Source of the DNA: Candidatus Contubernalis alkalaceticus
GTDB taxonomy: Bacteria; Bacillota; Dethiobacteria; SKNC01
NCBI RefSeq assembly: GCF_022558445.1
Contig: NZ_CP054699.1
Location: 514,001-578,000, forward strand
DNA: 64,000 nt
Reading direction: 5' to 3'
Shown here: piece after piece, positions 7,685-15,855 of the stretch
Layout: each line of letters opens with the position of its first letter
Numbering within the stretch: position 1 is the first letter of the stretch
Made by a program: the position numbers and the translations under genes
Notes under the pieces: generated by a model
Told to the model about the DNA's origin: nothing
What the model saw: only the letters and a program-made list of their open reading frames with translations
Databases searched by the model: none

Positions 7685-9451
7685 ATGACTGATATTTTAG
7701 AAATTGCCCAACAGCTTTTGGACATGTTATTAGCAAAATTTGCTGATATGTTCGTTAGTGTGGGGAATTTTCCTGAGCTTTCAAAATGGGCAGCGGAACT
7801 ATACACCCTGGTTGTCAGGTGGGTATTCCCAATATTGGCATTAACCATATTTTTACGCTGCATTCTTCCGCTTTTGCATAATGGGAAGGGAAATAAGGTT
7901 TGGGGTTACCTGTGTATGAGAGACGGCACCCGGGAGCCTGTTAAAAATTGGGAAAACTTAATGGGGCGAAGCAAATTTTGTGATATTGTGATTAATCTGC
8001 CCTTTGTATCTAGAAGCCACGCTGTGCTTACATTTTATAATGGGATTTGGTCTATTGCAGACTTAGGCTCAAAAGGTGGAGTAGAAGTTAACGAGATAAA
8101 GGTAGAAAGTTCCCAAGTTGTAAATTACGGGGACACCATCTCCCTTTCAGGCGTGGAAATGGTGCTGGACTCGGCGGATAGAGAACAAAAGGGCTTATCT
8201 CATCAAAATGATACGTCAAGGTTTGCAGATTCCGGCAGACACATCAGCACCGGTATGACCCTGTTTTTAATTTTGATATTTCAACTTCTAGGAGGCATGC
8301 AGGTTTACTTTTCCATGGGTCCTGAGGCCAGTCAGGCCCTGCCTTTAGTTTTTCTCATATTTATCCTTACCATGTGTTTTCATTATCTTATCATGCGTTG
8401 GTTCAGTCAGAAAAAATTTGAACTGGAATTGCTGTGCTATTTTCTCTGTGGTTTTAACTTACTCATTGTTGCTTCAGCAGACCCTAACTCTCTAAATAAG
8501 CAGCTCGTGGCGATTCTTATAGGTATAGCAGTGTATACTTTAATAATGGTATTAATTGGGAACCTTGGACTTGCTCACAAACTAAAATATTTTCTTATGG
8601 CAATGGCTCTGGTGCTTATGACATTGAATCTGGCCATAGGGGACACATATTTTGGTGCAAAGAGATGGATAAACCTGGGGTTTGTGTCTTTTCAACCCAT
8701 GGAGTTCGTAAAAATTGCTTTTGTGATGGCCGGTACCGCCACCCTGGATAAGCTGCTCACTACACGTAATATGACTGCTTTTATCGCATTTTCCGCAGCC
8801 TGTATCGGTACGCTGGTGCTTATAAGGGATTTTGGCACGGCCGTAGTTATTTTTGGCACCTTTATTGTGATAGCATTTATGCAGTCAGGAGATTTGAGGA
8901 CTATTGCCCTAATAACGGCAGGAGCCATATTTGCATCTACAGCAGTAGTATCATTTATGCCGTATATTGCTTCTCGCTTTGCCACCTGGGGAAATGTCTG
9001 GGAGCTGGCAAATACTACCGGCTACCAGCAGACCCGAACTATGATTGCATCTGCCAGCGGCGGCCTCTTAGGGGTAGGCGGCGGAAATGGGTTTTTTAAA
9101 AATATTCCTGCGGCGGATACAGACCTGGTTTTCGGTCTGCTCAGTGAGGAATGGGGGCTGCTGATTGCCCTTATAGTGGTTTTGACCATTGTGTTTTTGG
9201 CGATTTATACTGTTTTTCTGACTAAAAACTGCAGGTCATCTTTCTATGCAATTGCTGCCTGTGGGGCGGCGTCCATTTTTTTGATCCAGACGGCATTAAA
9301 TGTGTTGGGCTCAGTAGACATTCTACCCTTAACGGGAATAACCATACCTTTTGTATCCAATGGAGGTTCTTCCATGATTGCTTCCTGGGGCCTTTTGGCC
9401 TTTATTAAATCTGCTGATGACCGCATCAGGTTAGATAAAGATAACTATTAA
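7685..9451 (+). CDS. FHA-domain FtsW/RodA/SpoVE family glycosyltransferase
   Basis: A 588-aa fusion. An N-terminal membrane helix (residues about 40-62) precedes a cytoplasmic FHA domain at about 75-160 (LMGRSKFCDIVI, PFVSRSHAVL, GSKGGVEVN). Ten or so membrane segments of the SEDS family follow. SEDS motifs are clear: FQPMEFVKIAF, ANTTGYQQTRT, LLSEEWGL and PFVSNGGSSM. SEDS proteins polymerise peptidoglycan from lipid II with a partner class B PBP, which is the next gene 18 bp downstream. The FHA domain would bind phosphothreonine and suggests regulation by a Ser/Thr kinase elsewhere. In actinobacteria FHA and FtsW/RodA are often separate neighbouring genes. Confidence 0.93.
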   Translation: MTDILEIAQQLLDMLLAKFADMFVSVGNFPELSKWAAELYTLVVRWVFPILALTIFLRCILPLLHNGKGNKVWGYLCMRDGTREPVKNWENLMGRSKFCDIVINLPFVSRSHAVLTFYNGIWSIADLGSKGGVEVNEIKVESSQVVNYGDTISLSGVEMVLDSADREQKGLSHQNDTSRFADSGRHISTGMTLFLILIFQLLGGMQVYFSMGPEASQALPLVFLIFILTMCFHYLIMRWFSQKKFELELLCYFLCGFNLLIVASADPNSLNKQLVAILIGIAVYTLIMVLIGNLGLAHKLKYFLMAMALVLMTLNLAIGDTYFGAKRWINLGFVSFQPMEFVKIAFVMAGTATLDKLLTTRNMTAFIAFSAACIGTLVLIRDFGTAVVIFGTFIVIAFMQSGDLRTIALITAGAIFASTAVVSFMPYIASRFATWGNVWELANTTGYQQTRTMIASASGGLLGVGGGNGFFKNIPAADTDLVFGLLSEEWGLLIALIVVLTIVFLAIYTVFLTKNCRSSFYAIAACGAASIFLIQTALNVLGSVDILPLTGITIPFVSNGGSSMIASWGLLAFIKSADDRIRLDKDNY

Positions 9452-9469
9452 GAGGAACAGGTGATTTGT

Positions 9470-10843
9470 ATGAAGCTGTTGTCAACCCGAACAGCTGTGG
9501 TGCTGATTTATTCACTGCTGCTGGTGTGGGGCCTTATGACCTTCACTGAAAAGTATTTTAACAATGCTTCTGTATGGGTACAGCATCCTTCCAACAGGCA
9601 TTTGCATGCAGACGGGAAATTGGTTTCATCGGGAATCATTTATGACCGTTGGGGCAGCATTCTTATGCAGATGGTGGAGGGAGCCACGGAATTCCATAAG
9701 GATAAGACGGTGCGAACCGCTGTTATGCATGCAACCGGGGACGTGAACGGCAACGTAGCCACCAGCTGTCAAGCAGCCTTCAAGGATCATCTGACCGGCT
9801 GGGATATAGTCAACGGGGCATATCGATTCAATAACAAATTAAGCTCCGGCAGTGACCTCACCCTCACCCTTGATGCCGACCTGTGTGCCGCGGCGTACAA
9901 GGAACTTGACGGCCGAAAGGGGACGGTGGGCGTATATAACTATAAGACGGGAGAGATTCTATGTATGGTCAGCACGCCCTCTTTTGACCCGGGGAACCCT
10001 CCCGATGTGAAGGCAAATGCTGATAAATACGAAGGGGTCTATATTAACCGTTTCCTTTCATCCGCATACACTCCTGGCTCGGTGTTTAAGCTGGTGACAG
10101 CTGCCGCAGCCATTGATAATCTTAATAACATTGAGAACAATACGTATTACTGTGATGGGAAGCTGCAAATTGGCGGTGATACAGTGACCTGTCAGTCAGC
10201 CCATGGTGAAGTTACGCTGAAACAGGCGCTGGCTAATTCGTGTAATGCGGCCTTTGCCCAAATCACTTTAGAACTGGGAGCAGATAGTCTTCAGAAATAT
10301 GCAGATTTGGCGGGATTCAACTCAAGTTTGGAGGTTGATGGCATAAAGACAACGGCAGGTAGAGTGGATGTGGAAGATGTAACGGGAGCAAATCTTGCCT
10401 GGGCCGGCATAGGGCAGTATACCAATTCTGCAAATCCGTTGAACTTCATGGCTTTCATGGGAGCCATTGCTAATGATGGTGTCCGCATTACCCCAAGAAT
10501 TTTGGCAGACCAGGGTATATTTTCATTTATCACTACTTCTAATGAACAGAAGCGGGTGCTCTCGGTAGAGACAGCAGAAAAACTTAAGAAATTGATGAGA
10601 AACAACACCGTAAGCGCCTATGGTGACGAAAGTTTCAAGGGCCTTGAACTTTGTGCTAAAACCGGTACTGCAGAAGTAGGTGGAGGTGAAAAGCCTCATG
10701 CGTGGTTTGCCGGTTTTCTGGATAGAGAAGATTTTCCTCTAGCTTTTGTGGTGGTAATCGAAAACGGAGGTACCGGACGCAGGGCGGCTGCTCCTGTGGC
10801 GGCAAAGGTGCTGCAGGCTGCGGTAAGAGCCGGAAGTAGTTGA
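9470..10843 (+). CDS. Class B penicillin-binding protein (transpeptidase)
   Basis: A 457-aa PBP with a short cytoplasmic start, one membrane helix (VVLIYSLLLVWGLMTF) and an outer transpeptidase domain. The three active-site motifs are intact: SVFK in TPGSVFKLVT, SCN in LANSCNAAFA, and KTG in AKTGTAEVG. It cross-links peptidoglycan and is the natural partner of the upstream SEDS protein. It lacks the long dimerisation module of PBP2b types and resembles the PbpA group. ATG 9470 is preferred over GTG 9461 because AGGTG lies about six bases upstream. Confidence 0.93.
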   Translation: MKLLSTRTAVVLIYSLLLVWGLMTFTEKYFNNASVWVQHPSNRHLHADGKLVSSGIIYDRWGSILMQMVEGATEFHKDKTVRTAVMHATGDVNGNVATSCQAAFKDHLTGWDIVNGAYRFNNKLSSGSDLTLTLDADLCAAAYKELDGRKGTVGVYNYKTGEILCMVSTPSFDPGNPPDVKANADKYEGVYINRFLSSAYTPGSVFKLVTAAAAIDNLNNIENNTYYCDGKLQIGGDTVTCQSAHGEVTLKQALANSCNAAFAQITLELGADSLQKYADLAGFNSSLEVDGIKTTAGRVDVEDVTGANLAWAGIGQYTNSANPLNFMAFMGAIANDGVRITPRILADQGIFSFITTSNEQKRVLSVETAEKLKKLMRNNTVSAYGDESFKGLELCAKTGTAEVGGGEKPHAWFAGFLDREDFPLAFVVVIENGGTGRRAAAPVAAKVLQAAVRAGSS

Positions 10844-10900
10844 GGATCATGGATATTTTATTCTAAAATCTTTTAAATACTACAGAAAGGGGTTTTTAGT

Positions 10901-11986
10901 ATGCCGGTTTTAACATATTACTGCCGCAATTGTGGCTCTGCACTGCGCTTTAATGCTACATCCCAGGACTGGACTTGTGAATTTTGTGGTAGTGTTTATG
11001 TCAAGAGTGACCTGGAAGAAAAAAGCGAAGACGATCAAGTTAAAGAGCAGCAGATGGAGCAGGAGACGGAGGAAGAAAAGATTTACGTAAGTGCGTCAGA
11101 AGACGCAGAATTCAACGCTGATATCAAAACTTATAGCTGTAAGGGGTGCGGGGCAGAAATAATTACCGATGAAACAACAGCAGCCACTTTTTGTTTCTAC
11201 TGCCATAGTCCAGCAATCCTGCCCCAGCAGCTTTCCGGAGTGTATAAGCCTTCCAAAATCATACCTTTTACTTATCCAAAGAAAGAGGTTGTGGATCGTT
11301 TTTTAAAGTGGTGCAAAACCAAACCGCTGCTGCCAACCAGTTTTAGCTCTCACTATCAAATCGAAAAATTAACGGGGATATATATTCCCTACTGGCTTTA
11401 TGACTGCGACGTTAATGGAAAAATGGATGCTACAGCCCGAAATGTGCGTACCTGGAGTGTTGGTGATACCCGCTATACCGAGACAAAAACATATGATGTT
11501 TTTCGGGAGATTAAAGCCTCTTTTGGAGGAGTTCCCGCTGACGGCTCTATCAAAGCAGATGACAAACTGATGGAAACTATTGAACCTTATGATTTTGATG
11601 AAATCAGGCCTTTTTCCATGTCCTATCTCTCAGGCTTTCAGGCAGAAAAATATGATGTAGACAGCAAGAGTGCTTTTACTAGAGTTAAAGAACGGGTCAA
11701 AAAATATACCAATACAATCTTAAGAAATTCTATTACAGGATATAACAGCGTTTCCGAAAAAGGCTCCACAGTTATATTTAATAATGTCAAAGTGGAATAT
11801 GCCCTCTTACCGGTATGGATGCTTACATATCATTACAATGGAAAAAGTTTCTTTTTTGTCATGAATGGGCAAACCAGCAAAATAGCCGGCAAGCTGCCTC
11901 TGTGCAGGAATAAAATGGCCCGCTACTTTCTTGGTATTTCTGCAGGACTTTATTTGATTTTAGTTGTAGGGGGGATGTTTATATGA
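10901..11986 (+). CDS. Double zinc-ribbon membrane-anchored protein
   Basis: A 361-aa protein with two zinc-ribbon motifs: CRNCG...CEFCG at residues 8-30 and CKGCGAE...CFYCHSP at about 84-108, separated by an acidic linker. A middle domain with conserved YIPYWLYDC and LLPVWMLTYHYNGK follows, then a C-terminal membrane helix (LGISAGLYLILVVGGMFI). Similar proteins occur in Clostridia beside TPM-domain proteins, as here, where the stop overlaps the next ATG in ATGA. Biochemical function is unknown; a membrane-associated scaffold is plausible. AGAAAGGGG precedes the ATG. Confidence 0.8.
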   Translation: MPVLTYYCRNCGSALRFNATSQDWTCEFCGSVYVKSDLEEKSEDDQVKEQQMEQETEEEKIYVSASEDAEFNADIKTYSCKGCGAEIITDETTAATFCFYCHSPAILPQQLSGVYKPSKIIPFTYPKKEVVDRFLKWCKTKPLLPTSFSSHYQIEKLTGIYIPYWLYDCDVNGKMDATARNVRTWSVGDTRYTETKTYDVFREIKASFGGVPADGSIKADDKLMETIEPYDFDEIRPFSMSYLSGFQAEKYDVDSKSAFTRVKERVKKYTNTILRNSITGYNSVSEKGSTVIFNNVKVEYALLPVWMLTYHYNGKSFFFVMNGQTSKIAGKLPLCRNKMARYFLGISAGLYLILVVGGMFI

Positions 11987-12855
11987 TGAGCATCAGTAGA
12001 AAAGAACAAAGCAAAAGGGCTGTACGCCAAAGGTCAACAACCCTGCTGCTTATTTTTCTCACAGTGGCACTGCTGTTGGTATTTGCCTTTTCCTCAACTA
12101 TGAGCGCAGCCGAGCAGAGAGTTTTTGATATGGCCGGGCTGTTGACCAGTGAAGAGGTTTTACAGCTGGAAGATAGAATTAGTCAACTTAAGGGCGAACT
12201 GTTGATGGATATAGTTGTTGTGACAACTAATGATGCCGCAGGAAAAACATCAAGGGATTATGCCGATGATTACTATGATGACCATGGATTTGGTATAGGA
12301 AGCGAATACGACGGGCTGCTGCTGCTGCTTAATATGGATCACCGGGAAGCATATATTTCCACAACAGGCATTGCTATTGACTACTTTATCGATGCCCGTA
12401 TAGAATCCACCCTGGACGACATAATTCCCTACTTAGCAGATGCCGATTACTACAGGGCCTGCACTGTTTTTTTAGATAACGTCTCCAGCTATGTGCGGGC
12501 GGGTATTCCGGAGGGCCAATACCGCGTGGCTGAAAGGGATCTAAGCTTTTCCGGCAGGGTAAGGAGTTCCCTCTCCAACTCACTTGTTTATATACTGATC
12601 AGCATGGCTGTCTCCGCTCTGGTAGTTGGTATCATGGCATCACTAAACCGCGGCACCATCAAAACATCATCAACAACCTACCTGGATGAAAAATCAGTAA
12701 ATATTATTAGCAGGCGTGACAGGTTAATCAATACTAACGTAACCCAGGCCAAAATACAGTCCTCCAGCGGCTCTGGAGGTTCAGGGGGACTAGGAAGCAC
12801 AACACACCGCTCCAGCAGCGGCAGAACCCACGGCGGCGGCGGACGTAAATTTTAA
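11983..12855 (+). CDS. TPM-domain (YgcG-like) membrane protein
   Basis: A 290-aa protein. A membrane helix at about 20-38 acts as signal/anchor; a TPM domain spans about 45-170 (VFDMAGLLTSEEVLQLEDRI, DIVVVTTNDAAG, GLLLLLNMDHREAYIST). A second membrane helix at about 203-222 precedes a low-complexity Ser/Gly/His tail that ends GGGGRKF. TPM domains form a Rossmann-like fold outside the membrane in bacteria; some bind metal. Translation is coupled to the upstream zinc-ribbon gene by a 4-bp overlap, which suggests a shared membrane complex. Confidence 0.88.
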   Translation: MMSISRKEQSKRAVRQRSTTLLLIFLTVALLLVFAFSSTMSAAEQRVFDMAGLLTSEEVLQLEDRISQLKGELLMDIVVVTTNDAAGKTSRDYADDYYDDHGFGIGSEYDGLLLLLNMDHREAYISTTGIAIDYFIDARIESTLDDIIPYLADADYYRACTVFLDNVSSYVRAGIPEGQYRVAERDLSFSGRVRSSLSNSLVYILISMAVSALVVGIMASLNRGTIKTSSTTYLDEKSVNIISRRDRLINTNVTQAKIQSSSGSGGSGGLGSTTHRSSSGRTHGGGGRKF

Positions 12856-12862
12856 AAAGGAA

Positions 12863-12938
12863 GTGGGACAGAGGGACAAGGTGGGACAGAGGGACAAGGG
12901 ACCTGTCCCCTTGTCCCGTTCTTGTCCTTTTTGTTTTT
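12863..12938 (+). terminator. Tandem 18-bp repeat and terminator hairpin
   Basis: GTGGGACAGAGGGACAAG occurs twice in tandem (12863-12880 and 12881-12898). The second copy runs into a hairpin whose arms GGGACAAGG (12891-12899) and CCTTGTCCC (12909-12917) are exact, with a later T-rich run. It probably ends transcription of the zinc-ribbon/TPM pair. Similar GGGACA palindromes are dispersed in many clostridial genomes. Confidence 0.65.
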
Positions 12939-13140
12939 CTAGACACAGAATTCTTGACTATATAACCCAGGCTGGAACTATGGTCCAAAGGAAAAGGCCT
13001 CCTGAGGAATCCTATAGAATATATTTTTAGACAAGAAGCCCCCGCCCATATGCTTACTGCAGCGTCCGCTGCGGTAAATATATACATCAAATTTGGAGTA
13101 TATTAGTTAAATATGAAAAAAGAAAAGAGGTAATTGATAA

Positions 13141-14457
13141 GTGCCAACTGACTTTTTGTCCTTAGGGGTTAAAACTGAACTAAACGAAATCTTAAAAAAA
13201 CAGGGGGTCAATGTTCCCACTCCCGTGCAAATACAGGCAATTCCAATTCTACTCTCGGGAAAGGATATCGTGGCGCAAGCTCAAACAGGCACCGGCAAGA
13301 CTTTTGCTTTTTTACTGCCGATCTTACAAGGAATAAATGAAAACAAGCCTTATATTCAGGCATTAATAATTACTCCCACAAGAGAACTAGCAATACAGAT
13401 TACCTCTGAATTAAAAAAACTAGATCTTAATGCCCATGTACTGGCTGCTTACGGCGGGCAGGATGTTGAACGACAGATCAAGAAGTTAAAGGGATCAATA
13501 CATATGGTTGTTGGTACACCAGGGCGAATTCTAGATCATATCCGGCGGGGGACCATAACCCTTTCCGGGGTAAAAATGTTAGTCCTTGATGAGGCTGACC
13601 AAATGCTGCACATGGGTTTTTTGCCTGATGTCGAGGATATAATTAGAAAGACATCACCAAAACGACAAACTATGCTCTTTTCGGCAACAATACCGGCAAA
13701 TATACGTACCCTGGCAAGACGTTACCTGAAGAACCCGGTGGATATTCAAATAAAGAGCAAAAGAATCACCTTAGATGAGATTAGACAAGTGGTTGTAGCT
13801 ACTACTGACCGAGGGAAGCAGGAAACTTTATTTAAACTAATTGAAGAGCATAGACCATACTTGGCATTGATATTCTGTCGTACAAAAAGAAGGGTTATTG
13901 CACTTAACGAAGCCCTTCTTAATCAAGGCTATTTATCTGATGAATTACATGGGGATTTATCTCAAGCAAAACGAGAGCAGGTTATGAAGCGTTTTCGAGA
14001 AGCAAAACTTCAAATACTTGTGGCAACTGATGTGGCAGCTAGAGGTTTAGATGTGGAAGGTATTACTCATGTATTTAATTATGATGTCCCTGAGGATGCA
14101 GATAGCTACATTCATCGTATTGGCAGGACCGGAAGAGCTGGAGAAAAAGGGTTAGCGATTACTTTAGCAACACCAAGAAATACTTTTCAATTACAGGCAA
14201 TAGAAAAAGGTATTGGCATGACAATTGAAACAAAGGGGACAATTGTTGGTGAAAACAAATTAAATCAAATTAAGAAACAAAGGGGAAAAGGGGCTAAAGG
14301 CGTTAAAGGGGCTAAAGGATATCAAGATAAAGCTCTAAAGAAACAAGAAAGCCAGGGAAAAAAGCCAGCAAAAAAACATGGAAGAAACCAACCTAGTAAG
14401 CAAGATAATAAAAGAAGCAGCAAACATTCTAATTCTAGTAAGCGAAGAAGTAAGTGA
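13141..14457 (+). CDS. DEAD-box ATP-dependent RNA helicase
   Basis: A 438-aa helicase with all core motifs in order: Q motif PTPVQIQAIP, motif I AQTGTGKT, Ia PTRELAIQI, Ib TPGRILDH, II DEAD, III SAT, IV LIFCRTKRR, V ATDVAARGLDV and VI HRIGRTGRAG. The last 70 residues are a Lys/Ser-rich basic tail, as in CshA-type cold-shock helicases, which would bind RNA. GTG 13141 is preceded by AAGAGG. It should unwind RNA in ribosome assembly or mRNA decay. Assignment to CshA rather than another DEAD paralogue is uncertain. Confidence 0.95.
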   Translation: MPTDFLSLGVKTELNEILKKQGVNVPTPVQIQAIPILLSGKDIVAQAQTGTGKTFAFLLPILQGINENKPYIQALIITPTRELAIQITSELKKLDLNAHVLAAYGGQDVERQIKKLKGSIHMVVGTPGRILDHIRRGTITLSGVKMLVLDEADQMLHMGFLPDVEDIIRKTSPKRQTMLFSATIPANIRTLARRYLKNPVDIQIKSKRITLDEIRQVVVATTDRGKQETLFKLIEEHRPYLALIFCRTKRRVIALNEALLNQGYLSDELHGDLSQAKREQVMKRFREAKLQILVATDVAARGLDVEGITHVFNYDVPEDADSYIHRIGRTGRAGEKGLAITLATPRNTFQLQAIEKGIGMTIETKGTIVGENKLNQIKKQRGKGAKGVKGAKGYQDKALKKQESQGKKPAKKHGRNQPSKQDNKRSSKHSNSSKRRSK

Positions 14458-14508
14458 ACATAAAAACCTTTTTTTCCTGATTCGGTGGTAATAAAGGAGG
14501 AGAACAGA

Positions 14509-15855
14509 TTGCCTGTTAGTATCATTCATTGCGGAGATATTCATTTAGGATTTAACCAATATAATAATGAAGAAAGGTTTCATGACTTTCACCGCTCTTT
14601 TGCATACATAGTGAATTATGCTATTGAAAACAAAGTAGATTATTTTATTGTAACCGGGGATTTTTTCAACAGGCGCAGTATAAATCCCAGAACTTTAAGT
14701 CAGGCCATTTCTGAACTTAGCAAGCTAAAAGAAAAGAATATACAGGTCATTGTCGTTGAAGGAAACCATGATAAGGCCCCTTATGGTGAAGGAGCTGAAT
14801 CATGGCTGCATTTTCTAAATGAACAAGGGTACCTTTACCTGTTAAGCCCACGCTTTGAGGAGGGTTCCCTGGTTTTGGAATCATATAAGGAAAAGCAGGG
14901 AGGAAATTTAGTATCCTTTCCAGGGGTAAGATTTGTGGGCCTTGGCTATCAGGGCTCAATGACCAGCCGCAGGGTGAATGAACTTAATGAGCAATTGGAA
15001 AAGTCAGAAGATCCAACCATTCTTATGTTACATTCAGCCGTTGATATGCTGATGCATCTTGGAGGGATAAAAAACGAGGATATTGCTATTTTAAAAGATA
15101 AAATTGATTATGTAGCTATGGGCCATATTCATCACCGCTATGAACTTGAGGACTGGATTTATAACCCGGGCTGTCCTGAGTGCTGGGATGTGGGAGAAGG
15201 AGCTAAGGAAAAAGGCTTTTACCATGTAGTTTTAGAAGAGGGAGAGATAAAAGTCTCCCATATACCTGGTGTAAGACGCCCCGTTCATTCCTGTGCCGTT
15301 AATGTCACCGGTTGTGAAGAGGTGAAAGATGTTTATAACCTTTGTGATAAGGAGATAGATAAATTAGACGTTATGAAAGGTTCTAATCCCATAGTCCAAT
15401 TGGTTATTAAAGGCTCCACTCCTTTTAGCCCCCTTTCTATTGATACCAAATTATTAGAAGATAGAATAAAAAATGCACATGACTGTCTTATTGTGGAAGT
15501 AGTTAATAACACTGTGATGAAAGGAGAGCAGGAGGCTTTGACTGATAACCCTGCTGAAATGAATCGAGAAGACCTGGAACGAGAAGTTTTGCGTCAAATC
15601 TTTTTAAACAATGGTGGACTAAATCTTTGGGCGGATGAGATGGTGGATATTTCCAAGCAGATTAAAGAACTTATACATAATGAGGCAGCAGATCAATCCA
15701 TTTCAGTCCTGGTTGAAAATTTGGCAGAAAAAATTGTAGCAGAAGAAGTAAAGGAACAAACCATAACACAAGAAAAAGTACAGCAGGAGAGTGAAGTGGC
15801 TGCTGCCCTGGAGTCCAATTACAATGAGGAAGTGAAATGGGATGAAAATATTTGA
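14509..15855 (+). CDS. sbcD: Exonuclease SbcCD nuclease subunit (SbcD/Mre11-like)
   Basis: A 448-aa calcineurin-like phosphoesterase. Metal-binding motifs are seen: CGDIHLG, VTGDFFN, EGNHDKAP and AMGHIHH. With SbcC it forms the bacterial Mre11-Rad50 complex that cleaves hairpins and DNA ends. TTG 14509 was chosen because AAAGGAGG sits about eight bases upstream; GTG 14485 lies ahead of that site. The last ~70 residues are a Glu-rich segment that may contact SbcC. It overlaps sbcC by 14 bp. Confidence 0.93.
   Translation: MPVSIIHCGDIHLGFNQYNNEERFHDFHRSFAYIVNYAIENKVDYFIVTGDFFNRRSINPRTLSQAISELSKLKEKNIQVIVVEGNHDKAPYGEGAESWLHFLNEQGYLYLLSPRFEEGSLVLESYKEKQGGNLVSFPGVRFVGLGYQGSMTSRRVNELNEQLEKSEDPTILMLHSAVDMLMHLGGIKNEDIAILKDKIDYVAMGHIHHRYELEDWIYNPGCPECWDVGEGAKEKGFYHVVLEEGEIKVSHIPGVRRPVHSCAVNVTGCEEVKDVYNLCDKEIDKLDVMKGSNPIVQLVIKGSTPFSPLSIDTKLLEDRIKNAHDCLIVEVVNNTVMKGEQEALTDNPAEMNREDLEREVLRQIFLNNGGLNLWADEMVDISKQIKELIHNEAADQSISVLVENLAEKIVAEEVKEQTITQEKVQQESEVAAALESNYNEEVKWDENI

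Noticed and set aside
12960-13080. IS605-type right end near AAGAAGCCCCCGCCC
   Set aside because: Only a short GC-rich string resembles such ends; no transposase, paired left end or matching hairpin is nearby.
12386-13090. Minus-strand frames over and after the TPM gene
   Set aside because: Low-complexity antisense frames without ribosome sites or recognisable domains.
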